DNA of 64,000 nucleotides from Klebsiella pneumoniae (GCA_945878555.1 CAMDWI010000006.1:119751-183750), one strand, 5' to 3'; shown: positions 17,853 to 27,035, numbered from the stretch's first letter. Translations and numbers: made by a program. Notes: generated from the letters alone by a model not told the origin.

Positions 17853-19220
17853 ATGTTTGAAAACCTATCGGAACGCCTGACGCAGGTCGTCAGGTCCATC
17901 CGCGGCCAGGCCCGCATCAGCGAAGAGAATATCGGCGATGCCATGCGTGAGGTCAGACAGGCCTTGCTGGAGGCCGATGTGGCGCTGCCGGTGGTCAAGG
18001 AATTTATAGAGCAAGTCAAACAGCGTGCGCTCGGACAGGAGATCAACGCCAGCCTGACACCGGGGCAGGCCGTCATCAAGATCGTCCATGACGAACTGGT
18101 GCAGCTGATGGGTAAGAGCACGGCCACGCTGAATCTTTCGGTACGGCCGCCTATCGTCATCCTGATGGCCGGTCTGCAAGGTGCCGGTAAAACAACCACA
18201 GTCGCCAAACTTGGTCGCTGGTTACAGGCGCACGGCAAGAAATCGATCATGACGGTCAGCTGCGATATCTATCGCCCGGCCGCGATTGAACAGTTGCGGG
18301 TCTTGTCTGCTGAAAACGACCTGCAGTTTTTCCCCAGCGACGCCGGGCAGAAGCCGGTCGATATCGCCCGGCTGGCCTTGTTACAGGCAGAGAAGAAACT
18401 GGTTGATGTACTGATCGTCGACAGCGCCGGACGTCTGCATGTTGACGACCAGATGATGGAGGAGATCAAACAGATCCATGCTGCCTTGAACCCGGCCAAC
18501 ACCTTGTTCGTCGCCGACAGTATGCTCGGCCAGGACGCAGTCAAGTCAGCCACGGCGTTTAACACGGCACTGCCATTGACCGGTGTGATCCTGACAAAGA
18601 CTGACGGTGATGCCCGAGGCGGTGCCGCGCTGTCTATCCGTCATGCGACCGGCAAGCCGATCCTGTTTCTCGGTACCGGTGAACGCGCCACCGAATTTAC
18701 CGAGTTCCACCCGGAACGTATCGCCTCCCGAATTCTTGGTATGGGCGATGTGCTCAGCCTGATTGAGGAGATCCAGCAGAAGACTGACAAGGACAAGGCC
18801 GAGAAGCTCGCGACCAAACTGAAAAAGGGCAAACGCTTTGACATGGAAGACCTGCGTGACCAGTTGCAGCAGATGAAAAACATGGGCGGCATAGCCGGTC
18901 TGATGGACAAACTGCCCGGCATGGGCGGCAAGTTACCCGCCGGCTTCTCCGATGAGGTCCAGAATAAACAGCTGAAACGACTGGAAGCAATGATCAACTC
19001 AATGACACCGCAGGAACGCCGCTTCCCCGATCTCATCAACAACTCCCGCAAAAAACGCATCGCCACAGGTTCCGGCAACGAGATCCAGGACGTAAACCGC
19101 CTGCTGAAACAACACAAACAGATGCAGAAGATGATGAAGTCGCTGGGCAAGAAGGGCGGTATGCAAAACCTGATGCGTGGTCTCAGCGGCAAGTTACCGC
19201 CGGGGTTCAGGCCGCAGTGA
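17853..19220 (+). CDS. ffh: Signal recognition particle protein Ffh
   Basis: A 455-residue SRP54 GTPase that, with 4.5S RNA, targets nascent membrane proteins to FtsY. The N domain is followed by the G domain (GLQGAGKTTTVAKLG; VDSAGRLHVD; TKTDGDARGG) and the Met-rich M domain from about residue 325 (MKNMGGIAGLMDKLPGMGG, LKQHKQMQKMMKSLGKKGG). In most gammaproteobacteria rpsP follows; here an AT-rich segment with unrelated genes follows instead. Confidence 0.98.
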   Translation: MFENLSERLTQVVRSIRGQARISEENIGDAMREVRQALLEADVALPVVKEFIEQVKQRALGQEINASLTPGQAVIKIVHDELVQLMGKSTATLNLSVRPPIVILMAGLQGAGKTTTVAKLGRWLQAHGKKSIMTVSCDIYRPAAIEQLRVLSAENDLQFFPSDAGQKPVDIARLALLQAEKKLVDVLIVDSAGRLHVDDQMMEEIKQIHAALNPANTLFVADSMLGQDAVKSATAFNTALPLTGVILTKTDGDARGGAALSIRHATGKPILFLGTGERATEFTEFHPERIASRILGMGDVLSLIEEIQQKTDKDKAEKLATKLKKGKRFDMEDLRDQLQQMKNMGGIAGLMDKLPGMGGKLPAGFSDEVQNKQLKRLEAMINSMTPQERRFPDLINNSRKKRIATGSGNEIQDVNRLLKQHKQMQKMMKSLGKKGGMQNLMRGLSGKLPPGFRPQ

Positions 19221-19255
19221 TGAGAGATGGGAGATATACTCCAGCCTCGTTGAGG

Positions 19256-19804
19256 CTATCTTCCACGCCGAGTACAATTCATAAGCTCACCATAAAGATC
19301 CATTTTTTCCCTGATAATGGTTACCAGATTAAACATGTGGGCTACAGGTCCACTGGAATGAATTTCTTTTATGAATTCTTTTTGATTGTCTAGAGAGATT
19401 GCTCGATCTAAAAGCGCTATTGTTGTGTTTATTGCTTGACTTGCGGAAACTGTACGCCCAGCGAGGGGATTCTTTTTTAGTGCTTCAGGTTGATTAATAT
19501 TTATTCCATTTATAGCCAGATATTCCAGATTCATTTCCGAATCTTCCTGAAGGTGTATTAATTCATTGCGTACTTCAATCATGGATTGGCTTGGCCACAC
19601 ATCTGTTTTTTTATTATATTGAAAGAAATCGCTTAATACCTCTTGAGTATTTAATATGCTCGTTAATACTTTCTGATTTGTTTGATCTAATGCAAAATCA
19701 TCTAAATTAGTGGCTTCGTGGGAAAAGCAATTTGTTTGAAGAAGGCAGAAGAACACAACAAGTAATATTCCAGGTAAACTGGTCACTTCTAAACTGTGTT
19801 TCAT
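19256..19804 (-). CDS. Hypothetical secreted protein in AT-rich region
   Basis: A 182-residue protein of unknown family. ATG at 19804 (MKHSLEV) is preferred over a start nine codons upstream because AGGGAG lies nine bases before it. A hydrophobic N-terminus (LPGILLVVFFCLLQTNCFS) suggests a signal peptide. The cysteine lies in a poor lipobox, so signal peptidase I is more likely than lipidation. The mature part is mostly helical and charged. Base composition is clearly more AT-rich than the neighbouring ffh, suggesting later acquisition. It ends 36 bases after ffh, on the opposite strand. Confidence 0.6.
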   Translation of the reverse strand: MKHSLEVTSLPGILLVVFFCLLQTNCFSHEATNLDDFALDQTNQKVLTSILNTQEVLSDFFQYNKKTDVWPSQSMIEVRNELIHLQEDSEMNLEYLAINGININQPEALKKNPLAGRTVSASQAINTTIALLDRAISLDNQKEFIKEIHSSGPVAHMFNLVTIIREKMDLYGELMNCTRRGR

Positions 19805-20160
19805 ATAAGTGTTCTCCCTTAATGAATACAATTATATATAACTGTATTGTTATAAATTAAATATCAAGTTACTATAATCTCAACTGTAACATATTAATGT
19901 CACGGTTAAGGGGGGGGTATAAATAACATTGATTATGTTTTTCTACTTTTATGCGCGCGTCTGTTTCGTATAGTCTCATGATTTGTGCCACCAAGTGATA
20001 TTGAATACATTAATATTCTTGAAGCACGTCCTTCATATAATCAAGTGTTTGATATCCGACCTGTTGGCTTACAGTGGTATACCTTGTCTCAATCAAGCTT
20101 CTTTACATATGGTGTGAAAATTAGATATTACTATTTTTGAACATTATAAGAGATACAGAC
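19805..20160. other. AT-rich intergenic stretch with a G-run
   Basis: About 350 AT-rich bases without a recognisable gene, between two divergent genes. It contains a run of eight or nine Gs near 19911. Nothing else is supported. Confidence 0.5.
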
Positions 20161-20952
20161 ATGATTACTAAAATTCGCTCTAAATTCGTGAATGCTTTGA
20201 TTATCGTTACTACATGTGTTGCCTCATCCGTTCCAGCGCAACAGAATCAAGAGATCCCGGCTGAGTTAGTGATGTACCCAGATACAATTTATATAAATGC
20301 AAAGATTATCACTCTGGACGACCATACATTAAATGCAGAACCAGGATCTATTGTCGAGGCCATGGCAGTCCGTGATGAAGTAATCATAGCGCTAGGGTCA
20401 GAGCAAGAAGTCATGCGATTAGCTGGTGCCAACACAGAGATCGTAAACTTACAAGGCAAAACCATGTTGCCGGGTATAGTCGAATCTCACGTACATCCAA
20501 TGGGTAATTCGGAGGCGTTTGCGCGAAAGATACATGGTCTTCGCAGTACGCCAACGGGTTATGATCTCAGAATAGATGCTGAGGCAACAGAGGATGAAAC
20601 AATGGCCAAGGTTGCCAAAGCCATGGAGCTACTACTAGCGAATGTAAAACCGGCACCTGAAGACTGGATAAGTATTGCATTAGAGGACACACCAACTTCC
20701 CCTTCAATTGGTACTCTCATTGCACCCAGAAGACTGGCGGATGTCAGGATTTCAAAGGCAGATCTTACTGAGATTGTACCTGATTATCCTTTTATACTTA
20801 CAAGTGGAAATCAGATATTTGGACATACAGGCTATGGAATGACCCCTGAAGAATCGGCCTCCAAACCGAAGGAAAAAAATATCTGGTACCACGTCACTGT
20901 AGATGAACATGGTGACCCCGTAAACCTACCCGTCGTCGAATTTAAATATTAA
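20161..20952 (+). CDS. Secreted amidohydrolase, N-terminal half of a split enzyme
   Basis: 263 residues with a signal peptide (KFVNALIIVTTCVASSVPAQ). The N-terminal beta-sandwich and first barrel strand of a YtcJ-like metal-dependent amidohydrolase follow: MYPDTIYINAKIITLDD, the self-referential GSEQEVM segment, then GKTMLPGIVESHVHP, which holds the first HxH metal ligands. The protein stops after a GNQIFGHTGY segment, where family members normally continue into the rest of the barrel. The remaining part is encoded by the next gene, starting 10 bases later. ATG at 20161 is preferred (AGAGA upstream). It lies in the AT-rich patch. Alone it should not be active. Confidence 0.8.
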   Translation: MITKIRSKFVNALIIVTTCVASSVPAQQNQEIPAELVMYPDTIYINAKIITLDDHTLNAEPGSIVEAMAVRDEVIIALGSEQEVMRLAGANTEIVNLQGKTMLPGIVESHVHPMGNSEAFARKIHGLRSTPTGYDLRIDAEATEDETMAKVAKAMELLLANVKPAPEDWISIALEDTPTSPSIGTLIAPRRLADVRISKADLTEIVPDYPFILTSGNQIFGHTGYGMTPEESASKPKEKNIWYHVTVDEHGDPVNLPVVEFKY

Positions 20953-20962
20953 GGGCAAGTCA

Positions 20963-22369
20963 ATGATTAATAAATCACACCTTAAATTACGAACAAGCTT
21001 CTTGTCTTGTATATTGCTCCTTGTTATGGGTTCATGGGTTCAAGATACTCGGGCTGTCATCTTATTCAACCAAATAGCAATGGATAAGATTCTGGAAATG
21101 TGGCCAGACTTTGTCGAGCAAGTTAACAGTCAACCGCGTAATATGGAGAATCCTGGTGAAAGGGGAATTATTGTACCTACACCATTGCGAGATCATTTCG
21201 ATCAACTCATGCGCGAGCAACCCACACCAGCTCAGTACGGTGATGGATTCAAGATGCTGATAAAAGACTATTTCCATCCTGCTGGCATTACTACATTCGG
21301 TTCAAGGCTAAATTCAAATGAACAGGTAACTGCTTATAATTATCTCTTACGTGAAGAAGGACAGTTGCCCATACGTTTTGCATATAGTTTTGACTTGGCA
21401 AGACAAGCAATTCCCCGTCAGGCGGCAGTGGGCATGTATCAAAACATTGGCGTCATGTGGCAAACAATTGATTCTAATCCCTGGTTATGGATGCTAGGGA
21501 TGAGTAGTGAGGGTGACTGGGATAGCCCTACACGTCCCTGTATGGGTGATGATTTAGCTGTTAAACCAGGTCTGGATCAGGAGAAAGTCAAGTTTGAGTT
21601 GGAAAATTGCCCCGATTTTGAATCACCTACTGTTGAGGCATTGATGAGAGGGTTGAGGTCAGGCTGGAGGTGGGCTGGAGTACATGCAATTGGTAGTCAT
21701 GCTCAACGACTTTTTGTGCAGAAGTTGGAAGAACAGATGAAGTTAAATCCAGGTGTTCTTGATTTAGAATATGTTAGAAATACACGACATGGCTTTGCAC
21801 ATGGTACTTTGGTTGGAGCTGAGCCGGATGTGATAGAAAGTTTGAAAAAATATAATCTCTATCTCCCGATTAATGTTCGACGTGGATTGGATCTATCCCC
21901 AGAAATAATTCGGCAGCGTTATGGAGATCCTGGGTTTGCATTTCTGATGCCAGTTAAAACCTTGATAGAGAATGGCGTATCTGTTGTCGGTGAGGCTGAA
22001 ATATTTACACCCAATACGAGAACATATTTCGAAATACTTGATACTTACGTTAATAGAGAAATCGCAGAAAACGGTTGGCCGCCTAAATCAGGTGAGGAGG
22101 GGCAAGTATATTTGCCAGAAGAGGGTATTGATCGTATTACAGCATTGAAACTTTTTACACATAAATCATCTGAGTTTTTGATGGCTGATACCAAGGTAGG
22201 TAGTTTAGAAGTTGGAAAATATGCAGATTTCATAATTATTGAAAAGGATTATCTCTCCGGGCCCGATCGCGCTATCAGGGATAACAAGGTTATAATGACA
22301 GTTCAAGCCAATATAACTGTCTATCAAGATTCAGGATACAAAGTAACTCGGTCTCCTGCGCGTGATTGA
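20963..22369 (+). CDS. Secreted amidohydrolase, C-terminal half of a split enzyme
   Basis: 468 residues. The start has its own signal-peptide-like sequence (KLRTSFLSCILLLVMGSW, then DTRA), directly followed by barrel sequence of the YtcJ-like amidohydrolase family: NQIAMDKILEMWPDF, WAGVHAIGSHAQRLF (a metal-ligand histidine), TRHGFAHGTLVG (second histidine) and the C-terminal sandwich VGSLEVGKYADFIIIEKD. At the point where the family usually has a metal-binding Asp (GSD type), it reads VVGEAEIF, so the usual Asp appears to be missing. With the preceding gene it would make a two-subunit enzyme joined in the periplasm. A decayed single gene is the alternative. GGGCAAG precedes the ATG. Confidence 0.78.
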   Translation: MINKSHLKLRTSFLSCILLLVMGSWVQDTRAVILFNQIAMDKILEMWPDFVEQVNSQPRNMENPGERGIIVPTPLRDHFDQLMREQPTPAQYGDGFKMLIKDYFHPAGITTFGSRLNSNEQVTAYNYLLREEGQLPIRFAYSFDLARQAIPRQAAVGMYQNIGVMWQTIDSNPWLWMLGMSSEGDWDSPTRPCMGDDLAVKPGLDQEKVKFELENCPDFESPTVEALMRGLRSGWRWAGVHAIGSHAQRLFVQKLEEQMKLNPGVLDLEYVRNTRHGFAHGTLVGAEPDVIESLKKYNLYLPINVRRGLDLSPEIIRQRYGDPGFAFLMPVKTLIENGVSVVGEAEIFTPNTRTYFEILDTYVNREIAENGWPPKSGEEGQVYLPEEGIDRITALKLFTHKSSEFLMADTKVGSLEVGKYADFIIIEKDYLSGPDRAIRDNKVIMTVQANITVYQDSGYKVTRSPARD

Positions 22370-22496
22370 TCTTATACATACTTTAGACAGTTATAAACTG
22401 TTGTACCCAAAAAACTGCGAGTGTTATTCTGAGGAGAGGATAAGTTAGATTGCGTAGATGATATGTATTGTTTACTTATGTTAAGGGGGTGGGTGA

Positions 22497-23310
22497 GTGA
22501 TCAGTAAAAAAATTATAGTTTTAGTTGTAATCATGATCTCATTGGTGTCCACTTTAATATCTGCTCAGACATCTGACAAAAAACCTTTAGTAATGATAAT
22601 TGCTACTGGGGGGACTATTGCTAATACTCCTGGTGGCAGGCTATCAATAGAGACGGTCTTGCAAGAAACACCAGAGATTACTGCTATAGCTGATATGGCG
22701 GTACATGACTATATACGTGTAGGTAGCGCATCAATCACAATCCAGAACAGGATTGACTTGGCCAATATAATAACTCAAGAGTTGAAAAATAATCCTTAAG
22801 TTTATGGGGTTGTTGTTACACAAGGGTCAAATACTGCGGAAGAAACAGCTTATTTCCTGAATTTGGTACTTGATACCACCAAGCCGATCGTTGTAACTGC
22901 TGCTCAACGGCATAGGGAAAAGTTAAGTGAGGACAGTTCTCGCAATTTATATGACGCTATACGTGTTGCCGCTAATTCTGATTCAGTAGGCAAGGGTGTA
23001 GTGCTCGTTGTCAATGAGTTGATACATGCTGCGCGCGATGTAACCAAGACCATCAGTCATCGTGTGGAGGCCTGGGATTCTGGTGATTTAGGGGTGCTCG
23101 GTTTCGCTATCGGATGCGCTGAAGGTAGCTGAAAAGCAGGGCATTGCTGTGATTGTAAGTCATCGAAGCGGTAAAGGCAGGATAGAAATTGGAAGTGACT
23201 TTCCTTCAGCAGATAATCTAACACCTCAAAAAGCTAAAGTACATCTAATGCTTGCTTTGTTGAACGGTAAAGTAGGTGATGACCTGGAAAAAATATTTAT
23301 TGAAAATTGA
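22497..23310 (+). pseudogene. Broken type II L-asparaginase gene
   Basis: Three pieces of one secreted asparaginase. The first (22497-22799, GTG start after AAGGGGGT) has a signal peptide and the first catalytic-threonine motif IATGGTIA. A TAA at 22797-22799 interrupts it, and the same frame continues with VVVTQGSNTAEETAYFL (second Thr motif; the usual GTDT is GSNT) and ARDVTKT with the conserved lysine, to a stop at 23132. From about 23113 another frame continues with the family C-terminus (KVAEKQGIAVIVSHRSG, LTPQKAKVHLMLALL) to TGA at 23310. About 60-70 residues expected before it are missing. One nonsense change, one deletion and a frameshift make the gene non-functional. Confidence 0.82.
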
Positions 23311-23460
23311 ATAAATACTCCCTTTTGGTTTTTCTCCCCAGCGCCATTCTCATAAGTTGTTTCTGATATGGAAGTTTCTCTGATTATATTAATTTGTAAG
23401 TGAACATCCAATAGATACACCAGCGGCTTCCGAAGGAGCCGCTGGATTTCTTATTATTTA

Positions 23461-24183
23461 TTAAGGACTATACTTTTTACGTCTACAAAATCCCAATGCG
23501 AATAATCCGAGTCCGAGTAATGAGAGTGAGGTGGGTTCTGGAACATCAGTCTGGACGTCGGCCTGGGTGAGTATCAAATCATCAAGAATAACGTGGCCGA
23601 ATGCGGTGTAATTGGCGGACGCAGTCCCGTGTGTTCCATCGCGATAAAAGACTACTTTATCTATAAGAAAATCCGATGCCGTAAGAGAAAAGACGCTGCT
23701 CACGCGATTGGTTTGAGCCCCCTGATAAACGCTTCCAAGCAGGTTGTTAGAGGAATCGAAGGCCTCTGCCGCCCACGCTGAAAAGGAGGTACTCTGTAGG
23801 CGTGGACCGATGCCTACACTGGTAAATGAAAAGCTGGACAGCAACGAGTCAAACTGGAGAGTAAAGGTAGTAGGACCGTTGTTGCCCCATTGAGAAAACA
23901 CGTTATGTGCAGAAGACGCCTGCATATATAACGCCGGATCAGCGCCGATGCCGTTCCATCCGGTATAGATGTACCTGTCGTCGAGTACACCAAGTACCGG
24001 AGATGTACCTGAATAAGTCTGGCTCGCTGTGACACCGAAACTCGAAAGATACCCCGTTGCATCCACTGGTGAATTTGTTGTTGTAATCGAATCAAAATTA
24101 ATATTAATCACCGCCGCACTCGCTGGCGCGATCAGACCTATTAATAAAACTACAGTTGCGTATCCAAAAGAAAGCGTTTTCAT
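23461..24183 (-). CDS. PEP-CTERM sorting-signal exported protein
   Basis: A 240-residue protein with signal peptide MKTLSFGYATVVLLIGLIAP and a beta-rich middle part (Ser/Thr/Gly-rich, VSSVFSLTASDFLIDKVVFY). The C-terminal PEP-CTERM tail has VPEPTSLSLLGLGLFALGF followed by CRRKK: Pro-Glu-Pro, a hydrophobic helix and a basic end. Such proteins are processed by exosortase (EpsH) and tied to exopolysaccharide or biofilm production. No exosortase gene is in the window. ATG at 24183 is preferred over one three codons earlier because GATGGGG precedes it. Confidence 0.85.
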   Translation of the reverse strand: MKTLSFGYATVVLLIGLIAPASAAVININFDSITTTNSPVDATGYLSSFGVTASQTYSGTSPVLGVLDDRYIYTGWNGIGADPALYMQASSAHNVFSQWGNNGPTTFTLQFDSLLSSFSFTSVGIGPRLQSTSFSAWAAEAFDSSNNLLGSVYQGAQTNRVSSVFSLTASDFLIDKVVFYRDGTHGTASANYTAFGHVILDDLILTQADVQTDVPEPTSLSLLGLGLFALGFCRRKKYSP

Positions 24184-24331
24184 AGTCCCCATCCCCTAGG
24201 TTAGTATTGCCATCTTAATCATGCAAATTTTGCACCATAATTAAAATCTAAAGAAATCAGATGGTTAAAAATCTATCAATATCGAGACTGTCGTCTATGC
24301 CAGACATACATTAAGGATAGGGGAATAAGAT

Positions 24332-24349
24332 AAAAAGCCATCTGATGGC
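24332..24349 (-). terminator. Candidate terminator after dsbB
   Basis: Read on the minus strand, a short stem GCCAT/ATGGC is followed by TTTTTATC, about 90 bases after the dsbB stop. The stem has only five pairs, so it is weak. Confidence 0.35.
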
Positions 24350-24439
24350 ATGATCAGAAGTTCGTGCTTTAATTTACCAAACACCATTCACGTTGGCTAT
24401 ACTCTAGAACTTTAGCGTATCAAGATACCTCTGGTTGTA

Positions 24440-24937
24440 TTAACTCCCGACCCGCAACTTACCCATCATATGCAGCACGCTGGCAACCGCAAACGTCAGA
24501 AACCACGCAAGGCTTAATTCAGCAATACTGAATCCAAGAAAGGTCCAGTCAACCTTCGCGCATTCACCGGAGCCGGTGAATACCATCTTCAGGGTCTCGC
24601 CAAGCGGGAAGACTTCAAGCATGAAGTCCAGGCCGGGGCCGCATTCGGGGACGAGATCGGCAGGTAGATGTTGCAGCCAGACCTGGCGACCGGCGATGCT
24701 GGCGCCGACCAGGGCGGCAACCAGTATCAGGCTGCTGTAGACATATTTCCAGACCTGCCGGGGTCCGTGCACGGTGCCGATGAACGCGAAGGCAATAATG
24801 GCAATGAAGGCGACGCGCTGGAAGATACACAGCGGGCAGGGCTCCAGACCCTCGACGAATTGCAGATAGTAGCCGTAGCTGAGCAGGCTTATGGAGATGA
24901 GAAAAACTACCAGATAAAACAGTCTGTTCGATTTCAT
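24440..24937 (-). CDS. dsbB: Disulfide bond formation protein DsbB
   Basis: A 165-residue inner-membrane protein with four transmembrane helices. It reoxidises periplasmic DsbA and passes electrons to quinones. Both cysteine pairs are present: CPLC after the first helix, and the pair in the second periplasmic loop (ECGPGLDFML and GSGECAKVDW). The start overlaps the end of the yheT-like gene by four bases. Last gene of the run that includes the sdh genes. Confidence 0.95.
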   Translation of the reverse strand: MKSNRLFYLVVFLISISLLSYGYYLQFVEGLEPCPLCIFQRVAFIAIIAFAFIGTVHGPRQVWKYVYSSLILVAALVGASIAGRQVWLQHLPADLVPECGPGLDFMLEVFPLGETLKMVFTGSGECAKVDWTFLGFSIAELSLAWFLTFAVASVLHMMGKLRVGS

Positions 24938-25908
24938 GTCAGGTATAAATCCAGGTAATTGATGATCCGTTGTTCCAGCCAGTATTCCGCCTTGCCGGGT
25001 ATCCGGCCGCCGATGAAGCCGACATGGCCGCCACGATTAGACAGTTCCAGCATAACATTATCCGGTAATTCGTTCTCGTCCGGAATCGACAACGGTGTCA
25101 TAAACGGGTCATCTTCGGCATGGAGCAGCAGCGTGGGTATGCGGATGCCGGGCAGGTACTGGCGTGAACTGGAGCGGGTGTAATAATCATCCACCCCGGC
25201 AAAGCCATGCATCGGGGCGGTTATCGCATCATCGAACTGGTAAAAGGTGTTCAGGCTGTCCAGCCGGGCCAGGTCAAACGGGGCCGGTTTATCGGCAAAT
25301 TTACGCCGGACTTTCTGTTTTAACGAGCGGACCAGATGAAACTGGTACACCTGCGAGAACCCTTGCGACAGCCGTTTTGCACTCTCGTGTAAAAGATAGG
25401 GGACCGATACGGCCACGGCGGCATCGACTCCGGCAGGTTCTGCTGAAGTTCCGAGATATTTCAGCATCGCATTGCCGCCGAGTGAATAACCAATGCTGGC
25501 GATGGCGGTCCCGGGAAATCGTTTGCGCAGGCTCCGGATGAGAAACTCGATATCGCCGGTCTCGCCCGAATGGTAGCCGCGGTCAAGCCGGTTCGGTGTG
25601 CCGCTGCATCCGCGAAAATGCATCAACACACCGCGCCAGCCGCGTCGATGGATGGCAGCCATGATGGCAGAGGCATAGGGTGACTGGATACTGCCTTCCA
25701 GACCGTGAAATACGGCAACAAGCGGGCCGGAGGTATTCGGGGTCCAGCTCAGGTCCACAAAATCACCGTCAGGCAATTCCAGACGTTCATTCTGATACCT
25801 CAGCGCTGGCGCACTTCGGAAAAGATACGGCCAGAGTGTTTGCAGATGAGGATTGCCCAGCCACCAGGCGGGCAGAAATGGACTCAGAACACGTTTACCA
25901 CTGGCCAC
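24934..25908 (-). CDS. yheT: YheT-family alpha/beta hydrolase
   Basis: A 324-residue hydrolase of the YheT/ABHD1-3 family. PAWWLGNPHLQTLWPYLFR at the start is characteristic, VAVFHGLEGSIQSPYA holds the oxyanion region, and GYSLGGN is the nucleophile elbow. The Asp is in AEDDPFMT and the His in NRGGHVGFIGG. The substrate of the bacterial members is not established. The start codon is GTG at 25908, six bases after ygfZ. Confidence 0.9.
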   Translation of the reverse strand: MASGKRVLSPFLPAWWLGNPHLQTLWPYLFRSAPALRYQNERLELPDGDFVDLSWTPNTSGPLVAVFHGLEGSIQSPYASAIMAAIHRRGWRGVLMHFRGCSGTPNRLDRGYHSGETGDIEFLIRSLRKRFPGTAIASIGYSLGGNAMLKYLGTSAEPAGVDAAVAVSVPYLLHESAKRLSQGFSQVYQFHLVRSLKQKVRRKFADKPAPFDLARLDSLNTFYQFDDAITAPMHGFAGVDDYYTRSSSRQYLPGIRIPTLLLHAEDDPFMTPLSIPDENELPDNVMLELSNRGGHVGFIGGRIPGKAEYWLEQRIINYLDLYLT

Positions 25909-25914
25909 AGGCGA

Positions 25915-26775
25915 TTAGAGACTCTCTACTGTACGATGGAGTGGTTCGTAGTGCAGCGGTTCACCGCTTTCCAGTCGCAGTGTATCTGTGGTCGCAAGAT
26001 CAAGGTCTATCACGGCCAATACCGCAACCTGGTCTTGCGATTCCCGCACCCGATTGACCACGAGGCCAACTGTCTGTGCTCCGGTGTGTCCGATAATTTT
26101 GGCGCCGATTTCCGGCTCGCTAGCGGTAGAGTCGATATACCCCAGACACAGCTTGCGTTTGACCCGACCGCGAAAGTGCAACCGGGCGATGATCTCCTGA
26201 CCGGGATAACAGCCCTTGTTATAGCTCAACGCCCCGAGTGATTCGAGTCCGAGTTCCTGTGGCAGGAATTCAGTACTGGTCTGCGGATAAATCCAGGGGA
26301 TACCGGCACGGATATCGGTCAGCTGCCACAACGGTTCGGCATTTGGCATCGTGTCCGTGACCGATGTCAGCGGCTCTCCCGTTACGAGCATCAGCGTCCG
26401 ATCTGGTTCCAGCGTTAGCTTTATCGTTGTCGGTACTTCAGGATTTGCTGGTGTGCCTGCCTGGCCGATGCAGTGGTAGTGGGAACTCTGGTCAGTAACA
26501 ACCACCTTCGAACGCAGCACGAACATCTTCAGCCGCTGACAGACACTCGCTGTCAAATCGTGCGGCAGCACCAGCAGGTATCGGTTGTCGTGCAAAATAA
26601 CGCGCAGTGTGCAGATGACACGACCCTGCGCATTGCACCAGGCGCTGAACTGGTGTCCGTGTTGTTCGATGACGGACAGATTGCTGGTGAACTGGCCTTG
26701 CAAAAAGGCAGAGGCGTCATCACCGCTGACTTCAATCACACCGAAAGAGGGGAGCGTGGTTAAATACGGGATCAC
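25915..26775 (-). CDS. ygfZ: Folate-binding YgfZ-family protein
   Basis: About 286 residues of the GcvT-like YgfZ family, which with folate supports assembly or repair of certain Fe-S enzymes. The diagnostic motif KGCYPGQEIIARLHFRG is present, and near the N-terminus FGVIEVSGDDASAFLQGQFTSN. The frame is open up to a TTG at 26811 that overlaps sdhE. GTG at 26775, five bases after the sdhE stop, is a more natural start, but neither has a good ribosome-binding site, so the start is uncertain. Its place next to the sdh genes fits an Fe-S role. Confidence 0.88.
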   Translation of the reverse strand: MIPYLTTLPSFGVIEVSGDDASAFLQGQFTSNLSVIEQHGHQFSAWCNAQGRVICTLRVILHDNRYLLVLPHDLTASVCQRLKMFVLRSKVVVTDQSSHYHCIGQAGTPANPEVPTTIKLTLEPDRTLMLVTGEPLTSVTDTMPNAEPLWQLTDIRAGIPWIYPQTSTEFLPQELGLESLGALSYNKGCYPGQEIIARLHFRGRVKRKLCLGYIDSTASEPEIGAKIIGHTGAQTVGLVVNRVRESQDQVAVLAVIDLDLATTDTLRLESGEPLHYEPLHRTVESL

Positions 26776-26779
26776 AGCG

Positions 26780-27022
26780 TCAGGGCGTATTGATCGTGCG
26801 CAGACGATCAATCAGGAAACGGTAGCGATTGTCTGGCAGTGCGGTATGGCCGGTGATCCAGGCATAGATCTCCGGATCCGGCTCATCGAGAAACTGTTCA
26901 AAGACCTGCTGAAGCTCGGCGCTTAGTTGCAGATACTCTGACTGGAGATACCGCTGTAACAGTGTATCCAGTTCCTTCGTGCCGCGACGGCAACGCCATG
27001 TAAGACGGGATAGATTGCTCAT
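26780..27022 (-). CDS. sdhE: Succinate dehydrogenase flavinylation factor SdhE
   Basis: 80 residues, the usual length of SdhE/YgfY (also named CptB). The RGxxE motif is present (RRGTKELD), followed by FEQFLDEPDPEIYAWITG, both typical. The protein helps attach FAD covalently to SdhA. It lies directly after sdhB. Its reported partner family YgfX lies on the other side of the operon at 30749. Confidence 0.95.
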   Translation of the reverse strand: MSNLSRLTWRCRRGTKELDTLLQRYLQSEYLQLSAELQQVFEQFLDEPDPEIYAWITGHTALPDNRYRFLIDRLRTINTP

Positions 27023-27035
27023 CTAACCCCGTGCA

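Noticed and set aside
20953..20962. Sequencing error splitting one amidohydrolase gene
   Set aside because: A stop, a fresh ribosome-binding site and a signal-peptide-like start follow each other; a single base error would not produce the second signal peptide. It remains possible that the gene decayed.
26776..26811. TTG start of ygfZ within sdhE
   Set aside because: It would overlap sdhE by 32 bases and add residues without family similarity; GTG at 26775 fits better, though not proven.
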